From: Comamonas koreensis | GTDB lineage: Bacteria > Pseudomonadota > Gammaproteobacteria > Burkholderiales > Burkholderiaceae_C | Assembly: GCF_021026195.1 (NCBI RefSeq) | Contig: NZ_JAJNCT010000010.1 | Location: 495,041-559,040 of the forward strand | Direction of reading: 5' to 3' | Length of the DNA: 64,000 bases | Shown here: positions 52,911 to 61,961 of the stretch, in pieces | Layout of the letters: each line of letters starts with the position of its first letter | How positions within the stretch are numbered: the first letter of the stretch is position 1 | Position numbers and translations under genes: made by a program | The notes under the pieces: model-generated | Database searches by the model: none | What the model saw: the letters and a program-made list of their open reading frames with translations, nothing else | What the model was told of the DNA's origin: nothing

Positions 52911-54194
52911 TCAGACCGATTTGCGTCGGCGCATCACAGCCATTGAGCCCGCAACCACTCCGGACAGTAGCATCAGACCCAGGCCGCCCAGCGCGGGTAC
53001 GGGTGTAGCGGGGATTTGGACCACGGGTGCTGCAGTGATCACGATCGTGAAGGTCTGCTCAGCGACATGGACGGCTTTTTCCGCCAGCGTAGGTTGCACC
53101 GCGCTATCCATAGCCATGACCGAGAAGCTGTATGTGCCAGGTGTCGTTGGCGTTCCAGATACCACGCCGCTAGCCGTGTCGAGGCTCAGGCCAGGCGGCA
53201 ATTCGCCTGTCACGGAGAAGGTATATGGGGGCAGGCCGCCCGTTACCTGCAGCGCTTGGGAATAAGCGACTGCAACGACGCCGCCAGCAAGCGTAATGCT
53301 AGCGCCACCACCATTGAAGGTAAGGTCGGCGCTAGGCACAGCTTCAGCACTTTCAGGCGAGGGAGCGCTGTCGCCATTGGCGTTAGTGGCCACCACCGTA
53401 AACTTGTAGGAGGTGCCGTTGGTAAGACCAGTGACGGTGCAGCTGGTTTCAGGCGTGGTCGCAGGGGGAACAACCTCGCTGACACAAGATCCGCCAGGAA
53501 CGCCCGTCACGGTGTACTTGGTGATCACCGAACCATTCTCGCTCGGAGCTGTCCAGTTGACGGTCAGCGCTTGGTCCCCCACATTTGAAACACCCACAGA
53601 GGAAACAGGGTCTGGCTTGGCGGCCGTGGGAGCCGCGTTGGCGGTGTAGAAGATACGCTCAAAAGTTGCCCTGCCATTCAGCGTAGTAGCCCCGCATCTG
53701 TAACCCGATTCCAAAGAGCCACCGCCGGTATGAATGCACATGCGGGTTTCACTGCCTGCACCCGAAGAATTTTGCGTGTCGCAACTGCTTTTGGTGACGA
53801 CCTGCCCCGCTGCCGCAAAGCCCCAAGACCAATTCGGATTGAAATACCATGAAACTCCATTGGCTTGGTGAGTGGTAGTCATGTCAACTTCGCCGGTGTC
53901 CGTCATCACGTCAACTTTGGGAGCTTGCGCCACCAGTTGCAGGTTGGTATCCCCGGTGGGACGACAGGCCATCATGAGCTGCGTGCCACCACAAGCGGTG
54001 GATATTTCTTCGATGGATTTCCCATTTTTGTCGAATGTCTCTTTGTAACATTCCGTCCATCCGCCGTCCGTTACCGTTTGCACGGCAATGTTTTGCTGCA
54101 CACCCACCGGATTGTAGGTGGCAGGGGCAGCATTCACTGTAGCCATGCACAACCCTGAAAAAACGACAAATGCTGCACGTTGATAGAAATACAT
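52911..54194 (-). CDS. Secreted IPTL-CTERM surface protein with Fn3 and Ig-like domains
   Basis: A 427-residue exported protein. Signal peptide residues 1-22 (ending VNA). Residues 25-190 are a unique domain with six or more Cys. A fibronectin type III domain follows (about 195-285, LTVNWTAPSENGSVITKYTV), then a He_PIG-type putative Ig domain (about 315-385, GLPPYTFSVTGELPPGLSL). The end is the sorting signal VPALGGLGLMLLSGVVAGSM plus AVMRRRKSV: the IPTL-like motif, a hydrophobic helix and an Arg cluster. It likely stays in or is released from the envelope. Good terminator behind it. Confidence 0.88.
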   Translation of the reverse strand: MYFYQRAAFVVFSGLCMATVNAAPATYNPVGVQQNIAVQTVTDGGWTECYKETFDKNGKSIEEISTACGGTQLMMACRPTGDTNLQLVAQAPKVDVMTDTGEVDMTTTHQANGVSWYFNPNWSWGFAAAGQVVTKSSCDTQNSSGAGSETRMCIHTGGGSLESGYRCGATTLNGRATFERIFYTANAAPTAAKPDPVSSVGVSNVGDQALTVNWTAPSENGSVITKYTVTGVPGGSCVSEVVPPATTPETSCTVTGLTNGTSYKFTVVATNANGDSAPSPESAEAVPSADLTFNGGGASITLAGGVVAVAYSQALQVTGGLPPYTFSVTGELPPGLSLDTASGVVSGTPTTPGTYSFSVMAMDSAVQPTLAEKAVHVAEQTFTIVITAAPVVQIPATPVPALGGLGLMLLSGVVAGSMAVMRRRKSV

Positions 54195-55207
54195 AAGCGC
54201 GCCTTAGCGACAAATTTAAATAAACTACAATTGTAATATTTTGTACATTTGTTAACAACTGTTTTTTGTCGCATTTTTTGTAAATTTTTTGATCGGCTTG
54301 ACCCTCGTATTTCAAAGGACCGCTTTGCATGGGGTGGGATCGGCATTACCGCCCCGTCATCAGCCTCAGGCCGTCGAATGGTCCACTTGGCCTGTTGGCT
54401 GCAGGCCTGGTCGTTGTCAGCCAGGTTCAGAACTGCCGCCAGCTTGAGCACTATGGGCAGCGATGGTCACCGATGTGGAACAGCGCGAGCAATGCCTGGC
54501 GCTGGGTGGCGGTCACCCTCGCAGTATCCCGGGCAGCCTGGCAGGCTGCCGGACGGTCCGCTTCCAACCAAGCCCCCTCCCCGCAGCGCCACGACTTCCC
54601 AGAGCTTCATGCAGCCGTCCTCAGCGGTCAGGCCTTGAGACACTGGAAAGCCTTTGCGATGCGGGTCGGCGTGCAGGTCTGGCTTAGCCGGCTCCATCAG
54701 CGCTTGTGCGCCAATCGATGCCTCCGCATGGCTCTGCACCCGGGGAGGGTTGCACGGCGTTCTGGCGTTGGCGCCATGCCCCCTTCTGCTCTTCAGCCCA
54801 AGGCTTCGCATGGGACCCAGCGCTGCTCACCGGCCCAGAAGCGGGCACCGTTGCCCGATTTGGGTTGTCACCGTCCTGCAGCGTTGCACCTGGTCTCGGG
54901 GGTAGAACTTTGAGGGGTTACCCTTGAGCGAGGCAAATGGTTGAAGGGCACCATGACGAAGATAGCGCACCAAGAGGGGCTGACCGGCCGCGCAATGGCA
55001 GTGCTGGAGCGCCAGCGCGGAGTCTCGCAGCTCGTAGGGCGCCTGCGCTCCTGGACCCGCATGGCGCGGCTACCGCAAGCTTTGGCATGCCGCTGGATGC
55101 ATGGAGGGCGCCTGCTGCGAAGCGCTCTGGTATCCGTTGCAGGGCGGCTTAATAAGCACAGCAGATCAAGATATCTACCGCCTCAGCGCAAACGGTCCAT
55201 TCGCTCT
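54195..55207. other. One-kb stretch of degenerate sequence
   Basis: AT-rich promoter-like sequence at 54195-54330 (upstream of the IPTL gene), then GC-rich DNA to 55200 with open frames on both strands. On the minus strand a frame near 54850-55060 reads HCHCAAGQPLLVRYLRHGAL then QPFASLKGNPSKFYPRDQVQ, which looks like a broken real protein, as does LKLAAVLNLADNDQACSQQA at 54380-54440. I cannot name a family, and the frames are shifted and stopped, so I treat this as relic coding DNA. Confidence 0.5.
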
Positions 55208-55435
55208 TTAGTTCACCCGTACAAAGCGATAGCCTTCGCCCTGCATGCACAGCTTGAGCAGATGACGTCGTTTGTCGCCACTGTTGCCGCGCTTTTCAAT
55301 ATCGAACTTGCATTTGGACAGATCAGATTCCGCCTAGTGCTGCGAGACACCTTGCTGGCGCCACGCATACTGAGGCTTGGATGCACAACCTGAAACCACC
55401 GCCGCGAGCGCTACCCACTTCAAAACCTTGCTCAC
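55208..55435 (-). pseudogene. Small lipoprotein gene interrupted by an amber codon
   Basis: A 76-codon frame from GTG 55435 to TAA: a lipoprotein signal (KVLKWVALAAVVSGCASKPQ, lipobox SGC), then YAWRQQGVSQH, a TAG (probably from CAG), and AESDLSKCKFDIEKRGNSGD and LLKLCMQGEGYRFVRV. Everything except the single TAG is coherent. A related kind of small lipoprotein is encoded intact at 56150. Confidence 0.7.
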
Positions 55436-55564
55436 TCCTCGCCCCCTGGTAGATAGAAAGCAACGATGCTAGCGACGAACTGTCGCGGTCTTGTTGATGA
55501 TTGGTGGAGAGCATGCCCCGAGCGCAGTTCGCCGATACTACAAGCCATCTGAGAAAGGCAGGCC

Positions 55565-56113
55565 ATGGGAACCGTATTCACCTATGTTGCAGATGCTGCC
55601 CTGCGCAGCGTCGCGAATGAGGTCTGCCAGCAATGCGAGCGCGCCGGTGTACCCGTCTATGGCTATACCGGAACCATTGTGCAGCCCCACCTAGCGGCGG
55701 ATGAAGAACTGGCGCAACAGGAACCCGAGGTGTATTACCTGTGCGCCGACTGCATCCAGGGCGGCAATGTAGTTCGGTCTAACCGACGCGATGTGGAACA
55801 AACTGTTCAAAGCCTGGCCAAAGACCCCGCCCGCGCTTGGCACGCGTTCAACCAGTTACCCGGCATTCCGCATTTTCTGCAGGGCTGCTTTGACTGGCCG
55901 TTTTGCTGCGACACCTGGTGTGAATTCACAGGGTCACCCATTGATTTTCAGCAGCTGCTGGCCACGCAGCAATCGCAGCAGTATTGGGAAAAGGGCCTGG
56001 GGAAAAGGCCCAGGACATTCGACACCCAAGGCCCGCCCGAATCGCTTCAAGAAGTATCTCTGTTTGCCTGTTCCTGCTGTGCTGCGCGCTACTACACCGA
56101 CCAGTTCAGTTGA
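55565..56113 (+). CDS. CbrC/UPF0167-family protein
   Basis: A 182-residue Cys-rich protein: VCQQCERAGVPVYGYTG, VYYLCADCIQGG, IPHFLQGCFDWPFCCDTWCE and LFACSCCAARYYTDQF. The pattern of Cys pairs matches CbrC (YieJ), a family tied to colicin E2 tolerance in E. coli; biochemical role unknown. The ATG follows AAAGGCAGG. Codon use is like the core genome. Confidence 0.88.
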   Translation: MGTVFTYVADAALRSVANEVCQQCERAGVPVYGYTGTIVQPHLAADEELAQQEPEVYYLCADCIQGGNVVRSNRRDVEQTVQSLAKDPARAWHAFNQLPGIPHFLQGCFDWPFCCDTWCEFTGSPIDFQQLLATQQSQQYWEKGLGKRPRTFDTQGPPESLQEVSLFACSCCAARYYTDQFS

Positions 56114-56149
56114 CGCGGTATGGCGGTATGCGCTGCTGGCAGCAGCACT

Positions 56150-56485
56150 TCATCGCTGACGGCAGTTCGGCCCATACCAGGCGTTGTTGAAAGTGTCCAG
56201 GTTGTTGTCCATACCGGCTGCAGAGCAAATGGGAAAGCGCGTATCGCCATTGCGCTCGATGCTCAGCGCCTTCATGCGTGCATCGCTCGGATGGTCCTGG
56301 GCATCACGCTTTTCGCGCGCGACATCGATGGTCATCATGCACTTGGCGAATGCGTCGGTTCCGGGCTGGTAACCATAGCCCGCGCAACGCCCCTGGTCCA
56401 CCTCGGCCCGGCTTTGCGATGGGGCGGATCCGCATCCAGCCAGGACAAGCGTAGCTACCAACACTGCTGAAAGTTTTTTGAACAC
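56150..56485 (-). CDS. Small lipoprotein
   Basis: A 111-residue protein with a lipobox signal sequence (MFKKLSAVLVATLVLAGCGS; Cys18). The mature part has KCMMTIDVAREKRDAQDHPS and CSAAGMDNNLDTFNNAWYGP with three more Cys. It resembles short outer-membrane lipoproteins of unknown role. The upstream region has AGGAGG, supporting the start. Confidence 0.82.
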   Translation of the reverse strand: MFKKLSAVLVATLVLAGCGSAPSQSRAEVDQGRCAGYGYQPGTDAFAKCMMTIDVAREKRDAQDHPSDARMKALSIERNGDTRFPICSAAGMDNNLDTFNNAWYGPNCRQR

Positions 56486-56560
56486 TTGCGGACCTCCTGA
56501 GGATGGAAAACACCCACATGCGCGGGCGCCGGCATGGGCGCGAACGGCCCAGCCATACCG

Positions 56561-57367
56561 TCAGCCAAGCACCATCGCCAAAAGCACGGCGCACAGCAGA
56601 GCTATATAGACCTTGGCATGGATGCCGTCCGGGATCTTACCAATCCATCGCGATGTTGTGCGGATTCCGATCCAGGAGCCCAGCACCAACGCGGTACAAG
56701 CGCGCAGATCGATAAAGCCCAGATGCCAGGCCCCCAAGGATGCGGTGTTCCAGGCCATCAGCGCATAGGTGGCGGTGCCCACGATGGCCATCGGCAGCGA
56801 CAGCGGGTTGGCTGCGGCCGTGGCCGCCGTCATGCTGGCGCCGCGCCGGCGCATCAGCGGCACCGTCATCACACTGCCGCCCACGCCCAGAAAAGCAGCA
56901 ATCGCACCGATTGACAGGCCGGCCGCAGCGGCAGCGGGTTTGGCCATGGGGCGCATCTCGCTGCGATGGCTGTGGGTGAAGCCCGAGCGCAACAGGCTGT
57001 CCAGAATCGTCAAGACCAGATAGAAGATAAAGGCCCAGCGGATCCAGCTGCCGCTCAGCATCAGCGCCGCGATCGCACCGGGTATTGCGCCCACGGCGAC
57101 ATAGCACAGCAGAGGCCGCACCTGGCGCCAGGGCAAGGTGCCGGCCTGGTGGTGCCGCCAGCTCGCCATGCCCGAACCAAAAATCATCACACAGGTAGAG
57201 GTGGCGACCGCGATATGCATCGCAGCGCGCCCCATCTTGCTATCGGCACCGTAGACCCCGATCAGCACCGAGTACAGCAGCGGCACGACCACAAAGCCGC
57301 CCCCAAAACCAAACAGCACGGTGGTCACACCGGCCAGAACGCCAAAACACAGCAGCAGCAAATACAT
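56561..57367 (-). CDS. TSUP (TauE/SafE) family anion exporter
   Basis: A roughly 268-residue protein with eight predicted membrane helices. The repeat signature GVLAGVTTVLFGFGGGFVVVP and GAIAAFLGVGGSVMTVPLM are diagnostic of TauE/SafE permeases, which move sulfite, sulfonates or other small anions. I prefer the start at 57367 because the upstream in-frame part (to 57427) gives an over-long N-terminal helix, but neither ATG has a clear ribosome site. Divergent from an AraC regulator 46-106 bp away. Confidence 0.88.
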   Translation of the reverse strand: MYLLLLCFGVLAGVTTVLFGFGGGFVVVPLLYSVLIGVYGADSKMGRAAMHIAVATSTCVMIFGSGMASWRHHQAGTLPWRQVRPLLCYVAVGAIPGAIAALMLSGSWIRWAFIFYLVLTILDSLLRSGFTHSHRSEMRPMAKPAAAAAGLSIGAIAAFLGVGGSVMTVPLMRRRGASMTAATAAANPLSLPMAIVGTATYALMAWNTASLGAWHLGFIDLRACTALVLGSWIGIRTTSRWIGKIPDGIHAKVYIALLCAVLLAMVLG

Positions 57368-57472
57368 GAGAAGCAGACATCCAAGGTGGTAAAGCACCAC
57401 GATAGAAAAAAATGCGGCGGCTGACATTCAACAAACAGCCAAGCACCCTCGCATTTAGGCCAAGATCCAGGA

Positions 57473-58261
57473 ATGCACAACATCGCCCTCAATACGGTGG
57501 ACGCCGTGCCCCGCCCTCTGCTGGCCATCAGCACCGATTACCGCCCCGGCACCTTGCTGGACACCCACACCCACCGCCGTGCGCAGGTGCTGTACGGAAT
57601 GAGCGGTTTGATGGAGGTGGAGACGGATGATGGCGCCTGGGTGATACCGCCGTTCAGCGGCGTCTGGATTCCGGCAGGCAAACGGCACAAGGTACGCATG
57701 CAAGGGGTCAGCACACGCAGCCTGTATATCGAACCGGCTGCCGCGCCGCGCGAGGGCGAACACTGCGAGGCCCTGGTGGTCAGCCCACTGCTGCACCAGT
57801 TGCTGCTGGCATCGATTGCGCTGCCCGCGCTCTATGACGAACATGGCCGCGACGGCGCGCTGGCACAGCTACTGCTGCATGAGGTGCGCCTGGCCCAGAC
57901 CATGCCCTTGTTTGCGCCCATCCCGCAGGATGCGGTGCTGGCTGCATTGTGCAAGGCGTTCTTGAAGGCACCACAGATACAAGCCGCGCCAGAGGACTGG
58001 GCCGAACAGCTGCACAAAAGCCTGCGCAGCTTCAATCGCTTCTTTCGGCAGCAAACAGGCATGAGCTTTGGCGCCTGGCGCCAGCAGGCCTGTTTGCTCG
58101 CGGCCCTCCCCAGGCTGTCGGGTGGGCAGTCGGTCACGCAGGTGGCGCTGGACCTTGGTTATGACAGCCCCAGCGCCTTTTCGACCATGTTCTGCAAGCG
58201 CTTGGGCAGGGTTCCCAGTGGCTTTATCAGGGATGCGTCGCCAAGCGCAAACCTTGGGTAG
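57473..58261 (+). CDS. AraC-family transcriptional regulator
   Basis: A 262-residue regulator. The cupin part has TLLDTHTHRRAQVLYGMSGL and WVIPPFSGVWIPAGKRHKVR; the DNA-binding part has two helix-turn-helix units: DWAEQLHKSLRSFNRFFRQQ-TGMSF and SVTQVALDLGYDSPSAFSTM-F-KRLGRVPS. The close divergence from the TSUP exporter gene suggests it controls that gene. Confidence 0.92.
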   Translation: MHNIALNTVDAVPRPLLAISTDYRPGTLLDTHTHRRAQVLYGMSGLMEVETDDGAWVIPPFSGVWIPAGKRHKVRMQGVSTRSLYIEPAAAPREGEHCEALVVSPLLHQLLLASIALPALYDEHGRDGALAQLLLHEVRLAQTMPLFAPIPQDAVLAALCKAFLKAPQIQAAPEDWAEQLHKSLRSFNRFFRQQTGMSFGAWRQQACLLAALPRLSGGQSVTQVALDLGYDSPSAFSTMFCKRLGRVPSGFIRDASPSANLG

Positions 58262-58377
58262 AACACATCTAATCTGGCCGATGCCCTGCGGACGCAAGCA
58301 GCGGTAAAAAGGCCTATCTGGCGGCCCGTCCTTGGTCTACGATGCTGGCTCCATCCACGCTTGGGTGCCTTAAAAAT

Positions 58378-58677
58378 ATGCAGAAAAAAATAGTATTTAT
58401 CGATGTTGACGACACCTTGGTGCGTACCGTCGGATCCAAGAGAATTCCGATGCCGTCGGTGCTTGAACAGGTGCGGCGTCTTCACCTGGAAGGCGCGGTC
58501 TTGTACCTCTGGAGCTCCGGTGGTGCCGACTATTGCCGGCACACCGCCAATGAGCTTGGGATTGCCCAGTTCTTTTCCGGATTTTTGCCAAAACCGACAA
58601 CTTATCTGGACGACCAGCCGGTGCAGGACTGGCGCGATTGCCGGCACTTCTATCCCATGCAGGCGTCCGAGGCCTGA
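58378..58677 (+). CDS. Small HAD-like phosphatase
   Basis: A 99-residue protein with the HAD motif I as VFIDVDDTLVR (Asp nucleophile and acid/base Asp at about 8 and 10), motif II in YLWSSGGADYC and motif III/IV in KPTTYLDDQPVQDW. The catalytic Asp pairs are present but the protein is short for a HAD, with no cap domain. It is likely a small-molecule phosphatase or a partial domain. Starts at the ATG 58378. Confidence 0.75.
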   Translation: MQKKIVFIDVDDTLVRTVGSKRIPMPSVLEQVRRLHLEGAVLYLWSSGGADYCRHTANELGIAQFFSGFLPKPTTYLDDQPVQDWRDCRHFYPMQASEA

Positions 58678-58896
58678 GCCTTTTGCCACTGCGATGCCGT
58701 CACCACCAGTGCCCTCGCGCTTGGTAGCCGATGCGCCCAACGTCAGCAAGGTATTCTTCTCAGCTGCAGTAGAGCTTGGCGGGCAAAGCACTTTGGCCAT
58801 CACCGTGAATCAAGGGCCCTGGGTTTTTGAGAATGCATGTATTGACCCAGTAAAAACCTGCACAGGTCCTAAACTTGGAAAAAAGGGATCTGAAAG

Positions 58897-59205
58897 ATGA
58901 AGACAGAAGACGAAATCAAACGGTGGACGGCCAGGCGCAAGAGTGCGCTGGTATTAGAGATCATCCAGGCAAAAACCACTGTGGCCGAGGCCAGTCGGGC
59001 ATACGACCTGTCACCGTCTGAAGTTGAAGGCTGGGTGGATGAAGGCAAGCGCGGTATGGAGAACGCCTTGCGGGCCAAGCCAGAGGATGTGCGTGAGCAG
59101 TATGAGCGCCAGTTGCAGCTGCTGCAGCAGGCCTACGGTGAAGCGATGCTGGAGCTGCGTGCGCGAAAAACGCTGCAAGCTTTGCTGGACGAGGAAGGGA
59201 AATGA
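58897..59205 (+). CDS. IS3-family transposase OrfA
   Basis: A 102-residue OrfA with helix-turn-helix region (RRKSALVLEIIQAKTTVAEA, YDLSPSEVEGWVDEG) and a C-terminal coiled-coil (YERQLQLLQQAYGEAMLELR). It overlaps the orfB start as ATGA, the arrangement used for frameshifted OrfAB. Confidence 0.9.
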   Translation: MKTEDEIKRWTARRKSALVLEIIQAKTTVAEASRAYDLSPSEVEGWVDEGKRGMENALRAKPEDVREQYERQLQLLQQAYGEAMLELRARKTLQALLDEEGK

Positions 59206-60022
59206 TCCTTCGCGCGCAGCAAGGCTTGCGCAATGATGGGTGGCGGCCAGCCTGAGCCAGCTGTGCCGCTGGTTCGAAGTACCGCGTCGCACCGTTTACT
59301 ACCAAGCGGTCAAAGCCAAGCCCAAGGTCGATGCGCAGTTTGCCCGGCCAATCAAGGTGATGATCGAGGAGAACTAGTCGTTCGGATACCGGACAGTGGC
59401 GCATCTGCTGGGTTTCAACAACAACACCGTGCAGCGCATCTTCCAGATCCATGGCTAGCAGGTACGCAAGAGGGCCATTGGCATGCGGCCCCGTGTGCAG
59501 GCTTTACCTTCTGTGGCCAAGGCGTCCAATGAGCGTTTGTCGACGGACCTGTGCCGTATCGGGGCTGGGCGAGACGGCTGGGCATCTCTAGCCCTGGTTA
59601 TCGACTGCCATACGCAGGAGTTGCTGGGCTGGCACTTATCTCGCACAGGCCGGGCCACTACGGCTGCCAGTGCGCTGGGGCAGGCCCTTATCGCCCGATT
59701 CGGAACGCTTGGGGCTGTGCCCCAGCCGTTGCTGCTGCGCTCAGGCAATGGACTGGTGTTCACCAGTCGCCATTACACGGCGCTGGTCAGAAGTTACGGG
59801 CTGCGCCAGGAATTCATCACCCCACATTGCCCACAGCAAAATGGCATGGTTGAACGCGTGATCCGAACACGCAAGGAGCAATGCGTGCATCGACACCGCT
59901 TCGAGAGCCTGCAGAACGCCAGCCGGGTGATTGGTGACTGGATTGGCTTTTACAACCACCAGCGCCCGCACCAGGCGCTGAAGATGAAAACTCCCGCTGA
60001 GGCGTATGCATTAGTGGCCTGA
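59202..60022 (+). pseudogene. IS3-family transposase OrfB, broken
   Basis: An orfB remnant. The frame from ATG 59202 ends at a TGA after 17 codons; it resumes in another frame as SLSQLCRWFEVPRRTVYYQA, is interrupted by TAG after MIEEN and again by TAG (in place of Trp) after FQIHG, then runs open to 60022. The rve domain is there (STDLCRIGAGRDGWASLALV; GMVERVIRTRKEQCVHRHRF), but the second DDE position reads LLRSGNGLVF where LRSDNG is standard, so the catalytic Asp is Gly. Confidence 0.88.
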
Positions 60023-60051
60023 CCTGTGCAGGAACTGCTGGGTCGATACAT

Positions 60052-60358
60052 ATGTGGCGACACACACGCTTATCGCTAGGAACGGCCAGCCATTGCATAT
60101 CCCTATTCAGGGAGCTGATCAGCTCCCCTCGCGCTTTCAAAGCTGCGTTGTAACTCTTTCAGTTTGTGATGAACTCCTTGCGCCGTCCCCAGTTCGTCTC
60201 AATCACCATCTGAGCCTACTAACGCTGCGGCCCGGATTTGTGAACAAAGCCGAATGCCGCTGCCCCGGCAATTGCTAAGCCCATCAGCATCAGTTAAGAT
60301 GCATGAACGATTTTCAGCAAAATATTCTAATATACAAGTTAATTTTTGAAAGATCATT
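60052..60358. other. Gap with a perfect palindrome
   Basis: About 300 bases with no supported gene. An 18-bp perfect palindrome GGGAGCTGATCAGCTCCC lies at 60110-60127. AT content rises sharply after 60290. Confidence 0.5.
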
Positions 60359-60715
60359 GTGTATAAATTTTCAAATACCACATATATTATCGGTGTGATT
60401 TTTACAGTACTCATTTCTACCATTTTGATCAATCACAGCTACAATGATACTAAATTATTTCATCAATTCAACTCAATAGATAAAAATCAATGCTCCCTAG
60501 ATAAAATCAATAGTAAAAAAAATGAAATCGCCTATAAATACCTAAAGTCTTCCGATATCATTTATAGCGTAGGAATTGACGAAAAAAAATGTCTTATCCT
60601 AGTTAGAGGAAAAGCTGAAAATTTTCAAAAAATTAAAAATACTTTAGTTTATGATAAATTTGATATGTCAAATGTTCTAATTGAAAATCAAAACGATCGC
60701 CTGACTCTATTTTAA
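60359..60715 (+). CDS. AT-rich hypothetical membrane-anchored protein
   Basis: A 118-residue protein from a GTG at 60359 with one N-terminal membrane helix (YIIGVIFTVLISTILI). The rest is Lys/Asn/Ile-rich (DKINSKKNEIAYKYLKSSDI). Very low GC next to GC-rich insertion sequences suggests foreign origin. No family recognised. Confidence 0.6.
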   Translation: MYKFSNTTYIIGVIFTVLISTILINHSYNDTKLFHQFNSIDKNQCSLDKINSKKNEIAYKYLKSSDIIYSVGIDEKKCLILVRGKAENFQKIKNTLVYDKFDMSNVLIENQNDRLTLF

Positions 60716-60746
60716 AAAAATATCAGCATTATTCATCAATCCTCGG

Positions 60747-61808
60747 TATCGCATCCCTGACGATTGCATAGATAAAAACCGCTATCCTTTGTTCATAGCT
60801 CGCGAAGTGCTGCGTGAGCTTGTACAGTCAGTGCAGTCCACCGGGAGCCGGTCATGCAAATAGCCTTGCACAAGAATGCCCGCACCGCCCCAGCAGTGCG
60901 TGCTCTGATCGCCGCCAGCGATGAGACCGCCAGCGTGCTTGCCCAGCTTTTTGGCATTACCGAGCAGACTGTCTACAAATGGAATAAGCGTGAAAGCGTG
61001 CAAGACCGCTCTCATACCGCTCATCGGCTGTAGACGCAGCTCACACCTGCGCAAGAAATGCTGGTGGTACCCCTTCGCCGAGCCCTGCTACTGCCGCTTG
61101 ATGACTTGCTAGCCGTCACCCGCGAGTTCATCTGCACCACGGTGTCGCGCTCGGGCCTGAACCGGTGCCTGCGCAGGCACGGCGTGGGCAATCTCAACGC
61201 TTTGAAGCCCGCTGAGCCCAAAGAGGTGCACAAGGCTTTTAAGAGCTATTTGCACATGGATGTGAAGTACTTGTCTCAGATGCAGGACGAGACCAAGCGC
61301 CGCTATCTGTTCGTGGCCATCGGCAGGGCCACGCGCTGGGTGTTCGTGCAGATCAAGCCTGCCAAGACGGCAGCGAGCGCCAAGGCATTTTTGAGAGCCC
61401 TGCATAAAGCCTGTCCAATCAAGATAACCAGGCTGCTCACCGACAACGGCAAAGAGTTCACTGATCGCTTATTCGCCAGTCGGCAAAAGGAGCCCAGTGG
61501 CAACCATGAGCTGGACTTGCTTTGCGAGCAACTGGGCATCGAGCATCGCCTGACCCTGCCCCGGGCATCCAGAACCAACAGCATGGTTGAACGCTTCAAC
61601 GGCCGCATCTCTGATGTCCTCAACACCCACCGCTCTAACAGTGCCGAGGATTTGGAGCAAACACTGATGCGCTACGTGGCCTTGTACAACCACCAATTAC
61701 TGCAATCACCGCTGCAAAGCAAAACGCCCATTCGGGCTATGAAGCAGTGGCACCAAACGCGTCCTGAACTGTTCAATAAGCGGCCCTATGATCGTACGGG
61801 ATGCGACA
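60747..61808 (+). mobile_element. IS481-family insertion sequence with target duplication
   Basis: Terminal inverted repeats TATCGCATCCCTGACGATTG (left) and, inward from the right, TGTCGCATCCCGTACGATC. The right flank is CCTAGG (61809-61814) and the left is CCTCGG (60741-60746), one mismatch from it. This fits a 6-bp target duplication around CTAG, the known IS481 preference. Element length 1,062 bp. Confidence 0.85.
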
Positions 61809-61813
61809 CCTAG
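60854..61813 (+). pseudogene. IS481-family transposase with an amber stop
   Basis: A 320-codon frame from ATG 60854 to TAG 61811-61813, interrupted by a single TAG at 61031 (codon 60, probably from CAG). Before it: an IS481-type helix-turn-helix (LAQLFGITEQTVYKWNKRES). After it: an rve integrase domain with the D (HMDVKYLSQM), D (LTDNGKEFTDRLF) and E (TNSMVERFNGR) residues intact. Only the amber and the ATG at 61058 downstream separate it from activity. The stop codon lies in the CCTAGG duplication. Confidence 0.88.
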
Positions 61814-61841
61814 GGATGCTCTGCAAAACCATCGCACAGCG

Positions 61842-61905
61842 GGATAGGCGCGGATCGGGATAGGCGCGGATCGGGATAGGCGCGGATCGGGATAGGCGCG
61901 GATCG
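61842..61905 (+). repeat. Four tandem copies of a 16-bp unit
   Basis: Four identical head-to-tail copies of GGATAGGCGCGGATCG, followed by a partial copy starting GGAT. Confidence 0.95.
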
Positions 61906-61921
61906 GGATGAGCCGCAAGGC

Positions 61922-61961
61922 GTCTTCCTTGCCAATAGCCGTAGCTATTGGCAAGGAAGAC
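61922..61961. repeat. 18-bp perfect inverted repeat
   Basis: GTCTTCCTTGCCAATAGC and its exact complement are separated by CGTA. It can fold as a very stable hairpin or cruciform. It lies within the MITE-like element, 16 bp after the tandem array. Confidence 0.95.

Larger units (their letters stand above)
58837..60051 (+). mobile_element. Inactive IS3-family element
   Basis: About 1.2 kb with imperfect inverted repeats: ATGTATTGACCCAGTAAAAA (left, 58837) and, inward from 60051, ATGTATCGACCCAGCAGTTC, both continuing into CTGCACAGGTC. The orfA/orfB order is standard for IS3. OrfB is broken and lacks a catalytic Asp, so it cannot move by itself. Confidence 0.88.

Noticed and set aside
54329..55393. 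Plus-strand frames of 194 and 150 codons
   Set aside because: The composition is Arg/Leu/Ala-biased, with no motif. The 3' one lies opposite a lipoprotein pseudogene that makes more sense.
60054..60278. A 74-codon frame after the IS3 copy
   Set aside because: It begins in the flank of the inverted repeat, has no ribosome site and looks like no protein.
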